A stretch of 64,000 nt of DNA from Mesorhizobium sp. ES1-1 (GTDB lineage Bacteria > Pseudomonadota > Alphaproteobacteria > Rhizobiales > Rhizobiaceae): assembly GCF_020164785.1 (NCBI RefSeq), contig NZ_JAIUGX010000009.1, positions 186,001 to 250,000 on the forward strand, written 5' to 3'. Position numbers and translations under genes: made by a program. How positions within the stretch are numbered: the first letter of the stretch is position 1; the number at the start of each line of letters is the position of its first letter. The notes beneath the pieces are model-generated. The model was not told where the DNA came from. It worked only from the letters and a program-made list of their open reading frames with translations, and made no database searches. Below are positions 53,460 to 63,007 of the stretch, piece after piece.

Positions 53460-54676
53460 GGATTGCTTGCCCTTGTGCCGGTCACGACCGCATTGGCCGT
53501 TGGCCGAGGTGTTGGCGGCCAAGTGAAATCGTCGGCGCGGCCGGGTGAAGCTTCGGGCGCCTTGCCCTCCACGACGAGTTTTTCGCCAGGGAGGTCCGGA
53601 TTGTTGTTTGCCGGCGGTGCCGCACCCATCAGTTCGGAACCGCCGTCGAGCGCGGGATCGCTGAGCAGCATCGGCGCGGTGCGGTCGATGACGATCGGCG
53701 CCGCAGCCGGCGCCGGCTCCTTGACGGGAGCGCCGGCCGGAGCGGAGGCGGTGACGGCTCCTCCGGGGGCGGCCAGGCCCAGGATCTTCAACAGCGGCTT
53801 TTCGGTATAGAAGGCGAGCTTGCGCTTGCCGGCCTTCGAGACATTGATTCCGTCATCGGTGCGCAGCCGCACGACCTGGCCGTTGGTGTCGGGTCCGCTG
53901 GTTATGAAAGCGCCGTTCTCGTCGACGAAGCCATCCCAGACGTCGACGAATTCCGCGCCATGGTTTTCGGCCGCCTGATGGTAGATGTCGTTGAAAGCGA
54001 GCATGTCCGAGGTCATTTTCGGCACCTTGAATGCCGGCATGCCGACCCAGAGGAACGGCAGCTTCTCTGCGGAAATGGCCTTGCCGAGTGCGTCGGTGCG
54101 GCGCTCATATTCCTTCGTCCAGTTCTCGGATCGGGGCGGTTCGCGCACATCGCCGACTTTCATCGCCTGGCGGTCGTTGGCGCCCAGCATGACAACCACG
54201 GCAGCTGGTTTTTCGGTGTCGATCAGCGATTTTATCTGTCCCGGCCAGTCATAGACGTCGTCGCGCACAAAGCCGGACGAACCGTTGCCGCGAAAGATGA
54301 TCCTCACTGCGGGATTTTCGGCAAAGGCCGCGTCTAGACCCTCGGCGAGCCCCGAGGCCATGAAGTCGCCCACCACCAGAACGATGCGGGCATCGGGCGT
54401 CTTTTCGGTTATCGGGACCTGGGGTTCGGCCGGCGCGCGCGGGGCGCGGGGTTTTCGGCGCTTGGGCTTGGGCAGATCCTGCGGCGGCTGAACCCGCTCG
54501 AGGCGGCGGGGAAAAAGCAGATCGCGCAACGACCAGCCGCGGCTTTGCTGCGGCTGTTCCTGCGCCAATGCCGGGCCGTGAAAGGCGGCCGCAGCACCAA
54601 CGGCAAGCAGGATGACGGCCAGAATCACAATTGGCGCGCGACGAACAAGCCCTGCGATGCCCACGGCCGAAGCCAT
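53456..54676 (-). CDS. DUF459 / SGNH-hydrolase-like envelope protein, catalytic residues altered
   Basis: 406 residues with a signal anchor (VILAVILLAVGAAAAFHGPA) and GGAGG before the ATG. A proline- and arginine-rich linker leads to the SGNH-like domain at about residues 95-295: IVLVVGDFMASGLAEGLDAA, VVVMLGANDRQAMKVGD and TDDGINVSKAGKRKLAFYTE. The canonical nucleophile block GDSL reads GDFM here, and the D-x-x-H block reads DGIN, so both Ser and His appear replaced while the G-x-N-D block remains. A low-complexity Ala/Pro tail follows. It may be an envelope polysaccharide-binding protein and not an esterase. It is convergent with gltD. Confidence 0.8.
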   Translation of the reverse strand: MASAVGIAGLVRRAPIVILAVILLAVGAAAAFHGPALAQEQPQQSRGWSLRDLLFPRRLERVQPPQDLPKPKRRKPRAPRAPAEPQVPITEKTPDARIVLVVGDFMASGLAEGLDAAFAENPAVRIIFRGNGSSGFVRDDVYDWPGQIKSLIDTEKPAAVVVMLGANDRQAMKVGDVREPPRSENWTKEYERRTDALGKAISAEKLPFLWVGMPAFKVPKMTSDMLAFNDIYHQAAENHGAEFVDVWDGFVDENGAFITSGPDTNGQVVRLRTDDGINVSKAGKRKLAFYTEKPLLKILGLAAPGGAVTASAPAGAPVKEPAPAAAPIVIDRTAPMLLSDPALDGGSELMGAAPPANNNPDLPGEKLVVEGKAPEASPGRADDFTWPPTPRPTANAVVTGTRASNP

Positions 54677-54791
54677 TGCTCCTCCATCTCCATGGCAGAT
54701 CCCGCAGGCGCAATGATCTGCAGGGCTGCGCCGCCGGATTGCTACAGTGTCGCGAACGCGGCGGAAAGGCCGCGCGGCACCGTCGCTGGCT

Positions 54792-56015
54792 CTATTTCCG
54801 CCGGAGCCATTTCAGCACTTCCAAGCTCGGATAGCCATCCTGGGTGAGGCCGGCCCTGGCCTGGAAGGCCATGATGGCGGTCTTCGACCCGTCGCCGATC
54901 TTGCCGTCAAACTTGCCTTCGTAGAGACCGTGCTGGGACAGGCGCTTCTGCAACTCCTGCCTCTCCTCGAAGCTGAGCTTCGTGAAGGGCCGCTTCCAAT
55001 CCTGCACAAGTCCGTTGGAACCGGCGATTTCGTCAGCAAGAAGACCGACTGCAAGCGCGTATTTGTCGGCGTTATTGTAGGCCTTGATCACCGAGAAGTT
55101 CCTGATCATCAGGAAGGCCGGCCCACCGCGACCGTCCGGCACTTTCAGCGTCGCCTTGTCTGTCAGGTTCTTGAACGGCTTGCCGCTGGCCCTGACGACA
55201 CCGAGCGCCTGCCATTGCGCCAGCGTCTTCGAGCCGGCGGGGAGCTTGCCAGCCGGCAGTGTGACCTCGTAGCCCCAGGTCTTGCCTGCCTGCCAGCCGT
55301 TTTTCTTCAACAGATTGGCCGATGTTGCTAGAGCGTCGGGGATCGAGTTCCAGATATCGCGCTTGCCGTTACCGTCCATGTCCACGGCATAATGCTGGTA
55401 ACTGGTCGGGATGAATTGGGTGTGGCCCATGGCGCCCGCCCAGGAGCCGCTCAGATGGCTCTCGTCGATATCGCCGGTCTGCAGGATCTTGAGCGCCGCG
55501 ACCAATTGGGTGCGGGCGAATTTTGCCCGCTTCGGATCTGCATAGGCCAAGGTCGCCAGCGAGCGCACAACATTACGCATGATGTCGTCGCGCTTGAGGA
55601 TTTCGCCATAATTCGATTCCATCGACCAGATGGCCAGCAATATGTTGCGGTCGACGCCGAACCTCGCCTCGATCCTGTCCAGCCACGGCTTCCATTTCCT
55701 GGCCATCTGCCGGCCGACGGTGACGGATTGATCGTGGACACGATTGTCAAAATAGTCCCAGGCCGGTGCGGTGAATTCGGGCTGCGTTTGTGCCTTCTCC
55801 AGCACCACCGGGTCGATGTCCCTGATGTCCCTGAAAGCCTGGTCATAAACGGCGCCGGAAACCCCGCCCTGAATGGCTGTGGCACGGAAGCCGGAGACCC
55901 ACTGCCTGAAACCGGAATCGGCGAAAGCCGGGCCGGAGGGCATCAGCAAAGCGAGCGAGAGGCTGGCTGCCGTCACGGCGCCGGCGAAACGCTTTGCGAC
56001 ATTGCGAACGGACAT
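54792..56015 (-). CDS. Lytic murein transglycosylase (MltB-like) with peptidoglycan-binding domain
   Basis: 407 residues from the ATG at 56015 (GGAGG upstream). A Sec signal peptide (ASLSLALLMPSGPAFA) is followed by the SLT_2 domain: FGVDRNILLAIWSMESNYGE with the catalytic Glu, then LSGSWAGAMGHTQFIPTSYQ. A C-terminal PG_binding_1 repeat (ELQKRLSQHGLYEGKFDGKI, TAIMAFQARAGLTQDGYPSL) closes the protein. It cleaves glycan strands in the periplasm to form anhydro-muropeptides. It is divergent from galU. Confidence 0.94.
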   Translation of the reverse strand: MSVRNVAKRFAGAVTAASLSLALLMPSGPAFADSGFRQWVSGFRATAIQGGVSGAVYDQAFRDIRDIDPVVLEKAQTQPEFTAPAWDYFDNRVHDQSVTVGRQMARKWKPWLDRIEARFGVDRNILLAIWSMESNYGEILKRDDIMRNVVRSLATLAYADPKRAKFARTQLVAALKILQTGDIDESHLSGSWAGAMGHTQFIPTSYQHYAVDMDGNGKRDIWNSIPDALATSANLLKKNGWQAGKTWGYEVTLPAGKLPAGSKTLAQWQALGVVRASGKPFKNLTDKATLKVPDGRGGPAFLMIRNFSVIKAYNNADKYALAVGLLADEIAGSNGLVQDWKRPFTKLSFEERQELQKRLSQHGLYEGKFDGKIGDGSKTAIMAFQARAGLTQDGYPSLEVLKWLRRK

Positions 56016-56217
56016 CTTTTCCTCCTTCTCTATAACGGGAAAGACCATTCATCACCGAACCGGGTTAGGAATTGGTTTACCATGGGCCGCATCTGGAACG
56101 AAATCTCGCTTCGACGCTTTACGTGTGCGTTTTCCTCCACCGCTCAAGTAATCCTTAATTCCGGCGTCATAATGTCGAGATGGGTGCGGAGCTGGCCAGC
56201 AAGCGGGTAACAAGACG

Positions 56218-57123
56218 ATGAAGAGAGTTCGCAAGGCAGTTTTCCCGGTCGCCGGCCTCGGCACGCGGTTTCTTCCGGCCACCAAGGCTGTCCCCAAGGA
56301 GATGCTGACCGTCGTCGACAGGCCCGTCATCCAGTATGTCGTGGATGAGGCGCGCGAGGCAGGCATCGAGCATTTCATCTTCGTGACCGGCCGCAACAAG
56401 GCGGTCATCGAGGACCATTTCGACATTCAATTCGAACTTTATGACACGCTGGCGCAGCGCGGCAAGAACGATCAGCTTGCCCGGCTGCAGCGGCTGCAAC
56501 CGGCGCCTGGACAGACCAGTTTCACGCGCCAGCAGGTGCCGATGGGGCTTGGCCACGCCGTATGGTGCGCGCGTGAACTGGTAGGCGACGAGCCCTTCGC
56601 CCTTCTGTTGCCAGACATGATCATGCAGTCGGAGAAGAGCTGCATGAAGTCGATGGTCGAACTCTACGAGGAGACCGGCAACAACATCATCGCCGTGCAG
56701 GAGTGCGACCCGGCCGAAGCCCATAAATACGGCATTGTCGGACGGGGCGAGGATACGCATCACGGTTTCCGCATCACCGAGATGGTCGAGAAGCCCAAGG
56801 CCGGCACGGCGCCGTCCAATCTCTACATCAATGGGCGCTACATCCTGCAGCCGGAGATCTTCAAGATCCTGGAGGGCCAGGAAAAGGGCGCCGGAAACGA
56901 GATCCAGCTGACCGACGCCATGCTCAAGCTGGAGAAGCAGCAGTCCTTCTACGGCTACCACTATCAGGGCCGGACCTTCGATTGCGGGTCGCCGGAAGGC
57001 TTTGTCGAGGCCAATGTCGCCTTCGCGCTGTGGCGTGGCGACATGAGCGAGAACATGACCGGCGTCATCCGCACGCTTCTCGATGAGATCGAGCCGTCAA
57101 AGCATCATGGCGCCGGGTTCTGA
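56218..57123 (+). CDS. galU: UTP-glucose-1-phosphate uridylyltransferase
   Basis: 301 residues. The nucleotide loop AGLGTRFLPATKAVPKEMLT is exact for GalU, followed by IQYVVDEAREAGIEHFIFVT, FALLLPDMIMQ and EMVEKPKAGTAPSNLYINGR. The enzyme makes UDP-glucose for exopolysaccharide, cyclic glucan and LPS. It appears monocistronic. With gmd/fcl upstream and kdsD downstream it adds to the polysaccharide precursor genes in the window. Confidence 0.96.
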   Translation: MKRVRKAVFPVAGLGTRFLPATKAVPKEMLTVVDRPVIQYVVDEAREAGIEHFIFVTGRNKAVIEDHFDIQFELYDTLAQRGKNDQLARLQRLQPAPGQTSFTRQQVPMGLGHAVWCARELVGDEPFALLLPDMIMQSEKSCMKSMVELYEETGNNIIAVQECDPAEAHKYGIVGRGEDTHHGFRITEMVEKPKAGTAPSNLYINGRYILQPEIFKILEGQEKGAGNEIQLTDAMLKLEKQQSFYGYHYQGRTFDCGSPEGFVEANVAFALWRGDMSENMTGVIRTLLDEIEPSKHHGAGF

Positions 57124-57166
57124 TCCTAGCAGCGGCCGGCGCTTCCATGGCCGGGCTTGAGCGATT

Positions 57167-58912
57167 TCATCGCTGCAGCTTGACGCCAAGGAAGATGCTG
57201 TTGGCCGTATAGTCGCGGCCTTCCTGGTTGCTGGTCAGCTTCTCGGTCCTTACCCGGGTGACCAGCCCAGCATAGCGGTTCAGCCACCACGTCAAGCCGG
57301 CCTCGGCGCTTAGGGTCAAGTCGTGACCGTCAATGCCGCTATAGTCGCGCCAGTCCACGCCCAGTGCGGCGTTGCCGGTCAGGTCGGCACGAATTTTCCG
57401 TTCGCCCGTCAGGCGGGCCGAATAGAGGATGTCGCCGCTCTGTCCCGCGGTTGTCGTGCCTTCGACTGTGGTCTGGCCGGTCAAGCCTATGATCGTGCCG
57501 CGTTCGGGTGACCATTTGAGGTCCGCACTTACAGTGGCGCCGGAAACTGCCCCCAGCCTGTCGTCATCGATCGCTTCCCGCAGCCAGCCCGCGGAGAATT
57601 CACCAGACAATTTCTCGCCCATGTCCAGCTGCAGGCCGGCGCGGGCACCAAGCCGGGTCGCGGACCGTTCGTAGCCGTCGGCGTCGATGCGTTGGTCATA
57701 GATCCGGCGGCCCGCCTCGATCTCGGTGAAGGGCGTAATGGCGGGGGAGATTTCGTAGCCGGTGCGCAGGGTCGCCGTGTAGAGCGTCGAGTCGCGGTCC
57801 TTCTGCGACAGTGAGGTGCCGTTCGAAAGCTCGGCATCGCCATAGAAATCGTGCTCGACCGCGCCGGTCAGCGCGTAGCGCATCTTGCCGACATCCTTCT
57901 CGAGGCTGAGGCTGCCGTTGAGGGTCTGTCGCAGCGGTTGCGACGACACGCCGGCAATGGCATCCGGCGAGGACGCCGATTCAGGCGCGGCCTCATAGCC
58001 GAGCTTGGCGATGGCCTTCAGTTCGTTGGTGAGATCGACGTTGAGCTGGCCCTGGATGCGGCCCTGCCCATTGTGGACCGGGTAACCCGACACGCTCTCG
58101 CGGAAAAGCCCATTGCCGTCGATGACCGCCGAATTCTCGCGCCAGTCGGAGGCGGCGGAGAAGCGCAGGGCGGTTTCGGAGAGCAGCGCGGACTTGCCGG
58201 AACTGCTCGAATCGCCGTTGGATGTGGCGGTCAGGCCCTGTTCAAGCGTCGGCCGGATGACGAAGGAGCCCCATCTGATACCGGTGGCGGCGAATGGATC
58301 GTCGTCGATCTTCCGCTGCTGGCCTTCGATGGCCGTCGCGCGTTCGGCATCGAGCTTGAGCCTCTCGGCGCTGTCGATGGTGACGGCGCGACGATTGGCG
58401 CCGTCCTGGTCCGTGTCGGTGCTGTTCGGCTCCGTGGTGGGCGCGGTGGCCGCGTTCGTCGTGATCTTTTTCTTCTTTGCCTTGTCGCCTGCCTTGTCCG
58501 TGCCGGTGGTGATCTTCGTGGCGGCCGACGTGCGGCGTGGCTTGGGAGCCACGGGCGTGTCGGCAGACGTATCATCCGTTGATGTGGGTGGATCGAAGAT
58601 ACTGCCGGTCGCGGTCTCATCGCCGCTCTTGGTGTCGTCCGGCACCGCTCCTGCGCTGGCCGGCAGATAGGTCCGCGCCGGTGCATTGTCCTGCGTCGCG
58701 GCCTGCTGGCCCTGCGCGGCCAGGGCGAGCTGCCTGGCCTTGCGTTGCTGGTCGGAGAGAATCGCCGATTCCGAGACCTCTCCGCGCAGTTCCGTTTCCT
58801 GCGCGCAAAGCAAATTCGGGCGCAGCAAGGCAAAAACGCTGGTCGCCAGGAGCAGGGCGCAGACCGCCTTGCCCTTGCGTGCTCTCGATCGTTTTGGCCG
58901 GGCCTCGGACAT
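57167..58912 (-). CDS. Outer-membrane beta-barrel protein (BBP2-type)
   Basis: 581 residues from the ATG at 58912; a GTG at 58921 is an alternative. A basic N-terminus and a hydrophobic signal (AVCALLLATSVFALLRPNLL) precede about 170 residues of low-complexity Thr/Asp/Lys-rich sequence. Alternating strands run from GIRWGSFVIRPTLEQGLTAT to the end, with girdle-type repeats (LTGAVEHDFYGDAELSNGTS), and the last strand TANSIFLGVKLQR ends near the aromatic/charged outer-membrane signature. It fits the BBP2_2 putative porin family that accompanies exopolysaccharide export. The role is not established. Confidence 0.8.
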   Translation of the reverse strand: MSEARPKRSRARKGKAVCALLLATSVFALLRPNLLCAQETELRGEVSESAILSDQQRKARQLALAAQGQQAATQDNAPARTYLPASAGAVPDDTKSGDETATGSIFDPPTSTDDTSADTPVAPKPRRTSAATKITTGTDKAGDKAKKKKITTNAATAPTTEPNSTDTDQDGANRRAVTIDSAERLKLDAERATAIEGQQRKIDDDPFAATGIRWGSFVIRPTLEQGLTATSNGDSSSSGKSALLSETALRFSAASDWRENSAVIDGNGLFRESVSGYPVHNGQGRIQGQLNVDLTNELKAIAKLGYEAAPESASSPDAIAGVSSQPLRQTLNGSLSLEKDVGKMRYALTGAVEHDFYGDAELSNGTSLSQKDRDSTLYTATLRTGYEISPAITPFTEIEAGRRIYDQRIDADGYERSATRLGARAGLQLDMGEKLSGEFSAGWLREAIDDDRLGAVSGATVSADLKWSPERGTIIGLTGQTTVEGTTTAGQSGDILYSARLTGERKIRADLTGNAALGVDWRDYSGIDGHDLTLSAEAGLTWWLNRYAGLVTRVRTEKLTSNQEGRDYTANSIFLGVKLQR

Positions 58913-59163
58913 CGCCACCACTGCTCGCGCGACGCACGCGCGCCATACTTACCGAACCGTAAATGGGGATGGTTAACGGAGGGTTGAGGCAAGGCCCGGT
59001 GGCAATCGCCAGCACCAGATCCCAATGGATTGTCGACGGCGCGGCCGAAGCCTTGGCTTTGGCCGCCACGCCCGGACCCATGTCAACGCACTCGTCCGGA
59101 GCGCCATGCCTTTGCGCCAATTCTGTTGGACAGTCGCATGCCAAAGCGCTAATCGCATCACCC

Positions 59164-60165
59164 ATGCATGCGGGACCACACGATAAGAAACCGTTGGACA
59201 GGCAAGCGTCGATCGCGTCGGCGCTGAGAACGGTGGCGACCGAACAGGCAGGAGTCGCGGCGCTTGCAGCGGCACTGGAGAACGGGCTGGCAGGGCCTTT
59301 TGCCGAGGCCGTCGACACGATCTCGAGGATCGAAGGCCGGCTGATCATTACCGGCGTCGGCAAGAGCGGTCACATCGGTTCCAAGATCGCGGCGACGCTG
59401 GCATCGACCGGCACGCCAGCCTTTTTCGTCCATCCGGCGGAAGCCAATCACGGCGATCTCGGCATGATCGCTAGGGATGACGCCATCATCGCCATGTCCT
59501 GGTCAGGTGAGACCAAGGAACTCATGGGCATCGTCGCCTATTCCAGGCGCTTCTCCATCCCGCTGATCGCCATCACCGCCGGAGAGACATCGGCATTGGC
59601 GCGGGCCGCCGATGTTGTGCTGCTGTTGCCTCGCGCTCCGGAGGCCTGTCCGCACGGCCTGGCGCCGACGACGTCGACGCTGTTGCAACTGGTCATGGGC
59701 GACGCGCTGGCGATCGCGCTGCTGGAGGCGCGCGGCTTCACGCCCGACCATTTCCGCACCTTCCATCCGGGCGGCCAACTCGGCGCGAACCTGACGCAGA
59801 TCCGCGAGATCATGCATATCGGCGACAGGCTCCCGCTGGTCGCTACAGGCACCAGCATGAAGGACGCGATCCTCGAACTGTCGAGCAAGGGCTTTGGCTG
59901 CGTCGCCATCACCGACACCGCCGGCGCGTTGGTCGGCATTATTACCGACGGCGACATCAGGCGCCATATCGGCGGCAATCTGCTGGCAATGACGGTGGAC
60001 GAGGTCATGACAAGGGGTCCGAAGACGGCGACGCCGGACACGCTGGTGGCCACGGCGCTGCAGACGATCAACAGTTCGGCCATCACCAGCCTGATGGTCG
60101 TGGAGGGCAGCCGGCCGGTCGGGCTGGTACATCTGCACGACCTGCTGCGCATCGGCGCCGCATGA
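59164..60165 (+). CDS. kdsD: Arabinose-5-phosphate isomerase (KpsF/GutQ family)
   Basis: 333 residues from the ATG at 59164, the usual length; the open frame from 58963 adds unrelated sequence. The SIS domain has ITGVGKSGHIGSKIAATLAS, then EANHGDLGMIARDDAIIAMS and LLPRAPEACPHGLAPTTSTL. Two CBS repeats follow (MKDAILELSSKGFGCVAITD, and MTRGPKTATPDTLVATALQT). It interconverts ribulose-5-phosphate and arabinose-5-phosphate, the first step to KDO for LPS or capsule. No kdsA or kdsB is adjacent. Confidence 0.93.
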   Translation: MHAGPHDKKPLDRQASIASALRTVATEQAGVAALAAALENGLAGPFAEAVDTISRIEGRLIITGVGKSGHIGSKIAATLASTGTPAFFVHPAEANHGDLGMIARDDAIIAMSWSGETKELMGIVAYSRRFSIPLIAITAGETSALARAADVVLLLPRAPEACPHGLAPTTSTLLQLVMGDALAIALLEARGFTPDHFRTFHPGGQLGANLTQIREIMHIGDRLPLVATGTSMKDAILELSSKGFGCVAITDTAGALVGIITDGDIRRHIGGNLLAMTVDEVMTRGPKTATPDTLVATALQTINSSAITSLMVVEGSRPVGLVHLHDLLRIGAA

Positions 60166-60241
60166 AGAGTGACGCTGGTCTGGGTGTTGAATTTCGGCGT
60201 GGGCGATCCTTAGGGCCGGCACGCGCCCAAATGCCCTCGGC

Positions 60242-60706
60242 TCAAACCGCCTCGACCGTCAGTTCCAGGTCGGTGTCCGCGGCGGCCGTGACGCGCACCT
60301 GCGTGCCGGCCGGGAGGTCCGGGCCGGCGACGCGCCAGAGCGTGTCTCCGAGCTTGATGCGGCCGCGGCCATCCTTGATCGGCTCAGCCAGGGTGGCCAT
60401 CTTGCCGATCAATTGCGCCCCCCGTCGGTTCAACAGAGGCTGGTCGGTCGGAGCGTTGCGGCCGCCCGCCAGCGTCTTGCCGACATAGGCCGAGACCAGC
60501 GACAGTCCCAGGAAGGCCAGCACCTGGACCTGCCCCGTCCAGAAGCCTGCGTCCCATATCAGCAGCGACACGACCCCGATCAGCAGCGCCGCGATGCCGA
60601 TCCACAGCATGAAAATGCCTGGGGCAATGACCTCCATCACCAGGAGTGCGAAGCCCAGGATCATCCAGTTCCAGGGACCAAGTTCGGCGATGATACGATC
60701 GATCAT
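60242..60706 (-). CDS. NfeD family membrane protein
   Basis: 154 residues. The N-terminal part has three or four hydrophobic helices (WMILGFALLVMEVIAPGIFM, WIGIAALLIGVVSLLIWDAG). The C-terminal OB-fold (GRIKLGDTLWRVAGPDLPAG) is typical of the short NfeD1b class. It lies 20 bases after the stomatin-like gene, and such pairs are almost always co-transcribed. The complex is thought to organise membrane microdomains or protein quality control. Confidence 0.92.
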   Translation of the reverse strand: MIDRIIAELGPWNWMILGFALLVMEVIAPGIFMLWIGIAALLIGVVSLLIWDAGFWTGQVQVLAFLGLSLVSAYVGKTLAGGRNAPTDQPLLNRRGAQLIGKMATLAEPIKDGRGRIKLGDTLWRVAGPDLPAGTQVRVTAAADTDLELTVEAV

Positions 60707-60726
60707 GGGAGCAGCCTCCTATGAAC

Positions 60727-61677
60727 TCAGTTCTCGCCCGGCCTGACGATTGGGGGGCGCGCGGCCTGCCTCTGCGAACCGGTCGTTCCCTCGCTGCGGA
60801 AGACTTCCTTGGCGATCTCGCCAATGCCGCCCAGCGAGCCGATCAGGGACGTCGCCTCGAAGGGCATCAGCACGATCTTGCTGTTGGTCGCGGTGCCGAT
60901 CCTTCCCAATGCCTCGGTGTATTTGAGCGCAACGAAGTAGTTCAGCGCCTGGACGTCGCCCTTGGAAATTGCTTCGGACACGACCTGCGTGGCTCGGGCT
61001 TCCGCCTCGGCGGAGCGTTCGCGGGCTTCGGCGTCGCGGAAAGCGGCTTCCTTGCGGCCCTCGGCCTCGAGGATCTGCGATTGCTTGAGGCCCTCGGCGG
61101 CCAGGATCTGCGCGCGCTTGTTGCGCTCCGCCGTCATCTGCCTGCCCATCGATTCGATGAGATTGGCCGGCGGATTGATATCCTTGATCTCGACGCGGGT
61201 GATCTTGATACCCCAGGGATGGGCGGCTTCATCGACGACGCGCAGCAAGCGCTCATTGATGGCGTCGCGGTTGGACAGCAATTCGTCCAGATCCATCGAA
61301 CCCATGACGGTACGGATGTTGGTCATCGTCAGGTTGAGGATCGCGTTCTGCAGGCCGGCGACCTGATAGGCTGCCTGCGCTGCGTTGAGGATCTGGAAGA
61401 AGGCAATGCCATCGACGCCGACAATGGCGTTGTCACGGGTGATGATCTCCTGGCTCGGAACGTCGAGCACCTGCTCCATCATGTTCATCTTGGCGCCGAT
61501 GCGATCGACGAAGGGCACGATGAGGTTGAGGCCGGGGGTCAACGTCTTGGTGTAACGGCCGAACCTCTCGACGGTGTAGTTGTAGCCTTGCGGAATTGTG
61601 CGGATGCCCTTGAAAAGGATCAGCACGACAAGAGCGACCAGAACAAGAATTGCAATATCGAAACCACTGAAGTCCAT
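60727..61677 (-). CDS. qmcA: SPFH/Band 7 stomatin-like protein (QmcA type)
   Basis: 316 residues. One N-terminal membrane helix (IAILVLVALVVLILFKGIRT) precedes the Band 7 domain: QGYNYTVERFGRYTKTLTPG, RTVMGSMDLDELLSNRDAIN and HPWGIKITRVEIKDINPPAN. A long Ala/Glu coiled coil (AEAEARATQVVSEAISKGDV) follows, as in QmcA. It should oligomerise at the inner membrane together with NfeD, and in Escherichia coli QmcA is linked to FtsH-type proteolysis. Confidence 0.93.
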   Translation of the reverse strand: MDFSGFDIAILVLVALVVLILFKGIRTIPQGYNYTVERFGRYTKTLTPGLNLIVPFVDRIGAKMNMMEQVLDVPSQEIITRDNAIVGVDGIAFFQILNAAQAAYQVAGLQNAILNLTMTNIRTVMGSMDLDELLSNRDAINERLLRVVDEAAHPWGIKITRVEIKDINPPANLIESMGRQMTAERNKRAQILAAEGLKQSQILEAEGRKEAAFRDAEARERSAEAEARATQVVSEAISKGDVQALNYFVALKYTEALGRIGTATNSKIVLMPFEATSLIGSLGGIGEIAKEVFRSEGTTGSQRQAARPPIVRPGEN

Positions 61678-61795
61678 TTGGCTCTCCCTCGTCGCCGGCC
61701 ACCGGAGCGTTCCCCTCCGACAACTTCACCAAATACTTAAGTGTGTTTCAGGAGCGTTACAATCAGGCGATGGGCTATTGTTTCACGCCGTGGTG

Positions 61796-63007
61796 TCAAC
61801 GGTTGAAAGCGAACAGCTTTGCATCCGTATCGTCCGATCCCCGGATCGTGGCTGACACGATCTCCGATGCGATCCTCGAGAAGGTAATGCCGTTGCCGCC
61901 ATAACCCATGACCGCATGGATGCGCGGATGTCTCGGAACGGCGCCGATATAGGGCAGGCCCGTGGTCGTCGTGCCGAAGGAACCGGTCCACGCGAATTCC
62001 GGCTCCACATCGAGATGCGGAAACAATTGGCCAAGCTTTTGCGCGATGCGCGCACTCTTGTCGGCGATCAGTCTATCGCGCCGTACCTCGTCGACAAAAT
62101 CCTCGTCCTCGCCGCCGCAGATCACCCTGCCATCGGCGGTGGCTCTGAGGTAAAGATAGGGGTGGGATGCCTCCCATATGAACGCCGCTCCCTGCCAGAC
62201 ATTTCGCGGCTGCGGGCGTGTGGCGATCGCCCAGGTCGAAATGATCCGGTGGGCCGCCGCCGGCACGATGTCGGTCAGTTCGTAGCCTGTGGCCAGCATG
62301 ACACTGCGCGCGGTGATGGTCGGGCCCTCCCTGGTGGCGACGACCACTTCGTCGGCGCTGTCCTCGATCGTCATCGCTTCAGCGGGTGCATAAAGCCGCG
62401 CCTTGCGTTCCAGGGCCTTGAGGAGCAGCCCCGACGTAAGCTTGCGCGGGTCGAGGGCGATGTTGTCATGGCTTAGAATGGCGCCGTCGCGACTAATGCC
62501 GAATTCCTGGGCCAGGGGTGCTGCCGAAAGATAGGTCGCGGCGATGCCCGCCTGCCGCCGCGCATCGGTTTCGTCGCGCAGTTCCGACGGGCCAAGCGTT
62601 GTTCCAGCCAGGTAGAGCGACCGGGTGCGGCTCAGGCGGCAGTTGATGCCGAGTTCTGCGATATGGGCTCCGAGGCTGGAAACGGCGAGCCGCGAGCGCC
62701 GCCAGGCCTGCTCCGCAGACGCGCGGCCGATCATCTTCGACAGGGTCGAAAGCGGTTGGTCGATTTCGAACTGCACCAATGCCGTCGTCGCCGACGTCGA
62801 GCCTTGCAGCGGGCCGCGCCGGTCGATGCAGATAACGGAATGGCCGTCTGCCGTCAGCGCTTCCGCCATCATGGCGCCGCTCATCCCCATGCCGACGATC
62901 AGCACGTCGGCCTTGGTATCGCGCGTCAGCATCGTCGTCGGAACGGTGGGCGACCGATAGGCGGACCAGACGGGCCGGCCAGTCCTGAGGTCGAGTTTGC
63001 GGGCCAT
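61796..63007 (-). CDS. FAD-dependent oxidoreductase (DAO family)
   Basis: 403 residues from the ATG at 63007, which overlaps the hemH stop by one base. A 30-residue lead (ARKLDLRTGRPVWSAYRSPT) precedes the FAD site ADVLIVGMGMSGAMMAEALT. The C-terminal YIGAVPRHPRIHAVMGYGGN and FSRIASEIVSATIRG are typical of DAO-type deaminating oxidases and gamma-glutamylputrescine-oxidase-like proteins (OrdL/PuuB). It should oxidise an amine or amino acid. It is far from the 1974-12800 amine locus and is probably co-transcribed with hemH by chance of overlap. The substrate is unknown. Confidence 0.86.
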   Translation of the reverse strand: MARKLDLRTGRPVWSAYRSPTVPTTMLTRDTKADVLIVGMGMSGAMMAEALTADGHSVICIDRRGPLQGSTSATTALVQFEIDQPLSTLSKMIGRASAEQAWRRSRLAVSSLGAHIAELGINCRLSRTRSLYLAGTTLGPSELRDETDARRQAGIAATYLSAAPLAQEFGISRDGAILSHDNIALDPRKLTSGLLLKALERKARLYAPAEAMTIEDSADEVVVATREGPTITARSVMLATGYELTDIVPAAAHRIISTWAIATRPQPRNVWQGAAFIWEASHPYLYLRATADGRVICGGEDEDFVDEVRRDRLIADKSARIAQKLGQLFPHLDVEPEFAWTGSFGTTTTGLPYIGAVPRHPRIHAVMGYGGNGITFSRIASEIVSATIRGSDDTDAKLFAFNR

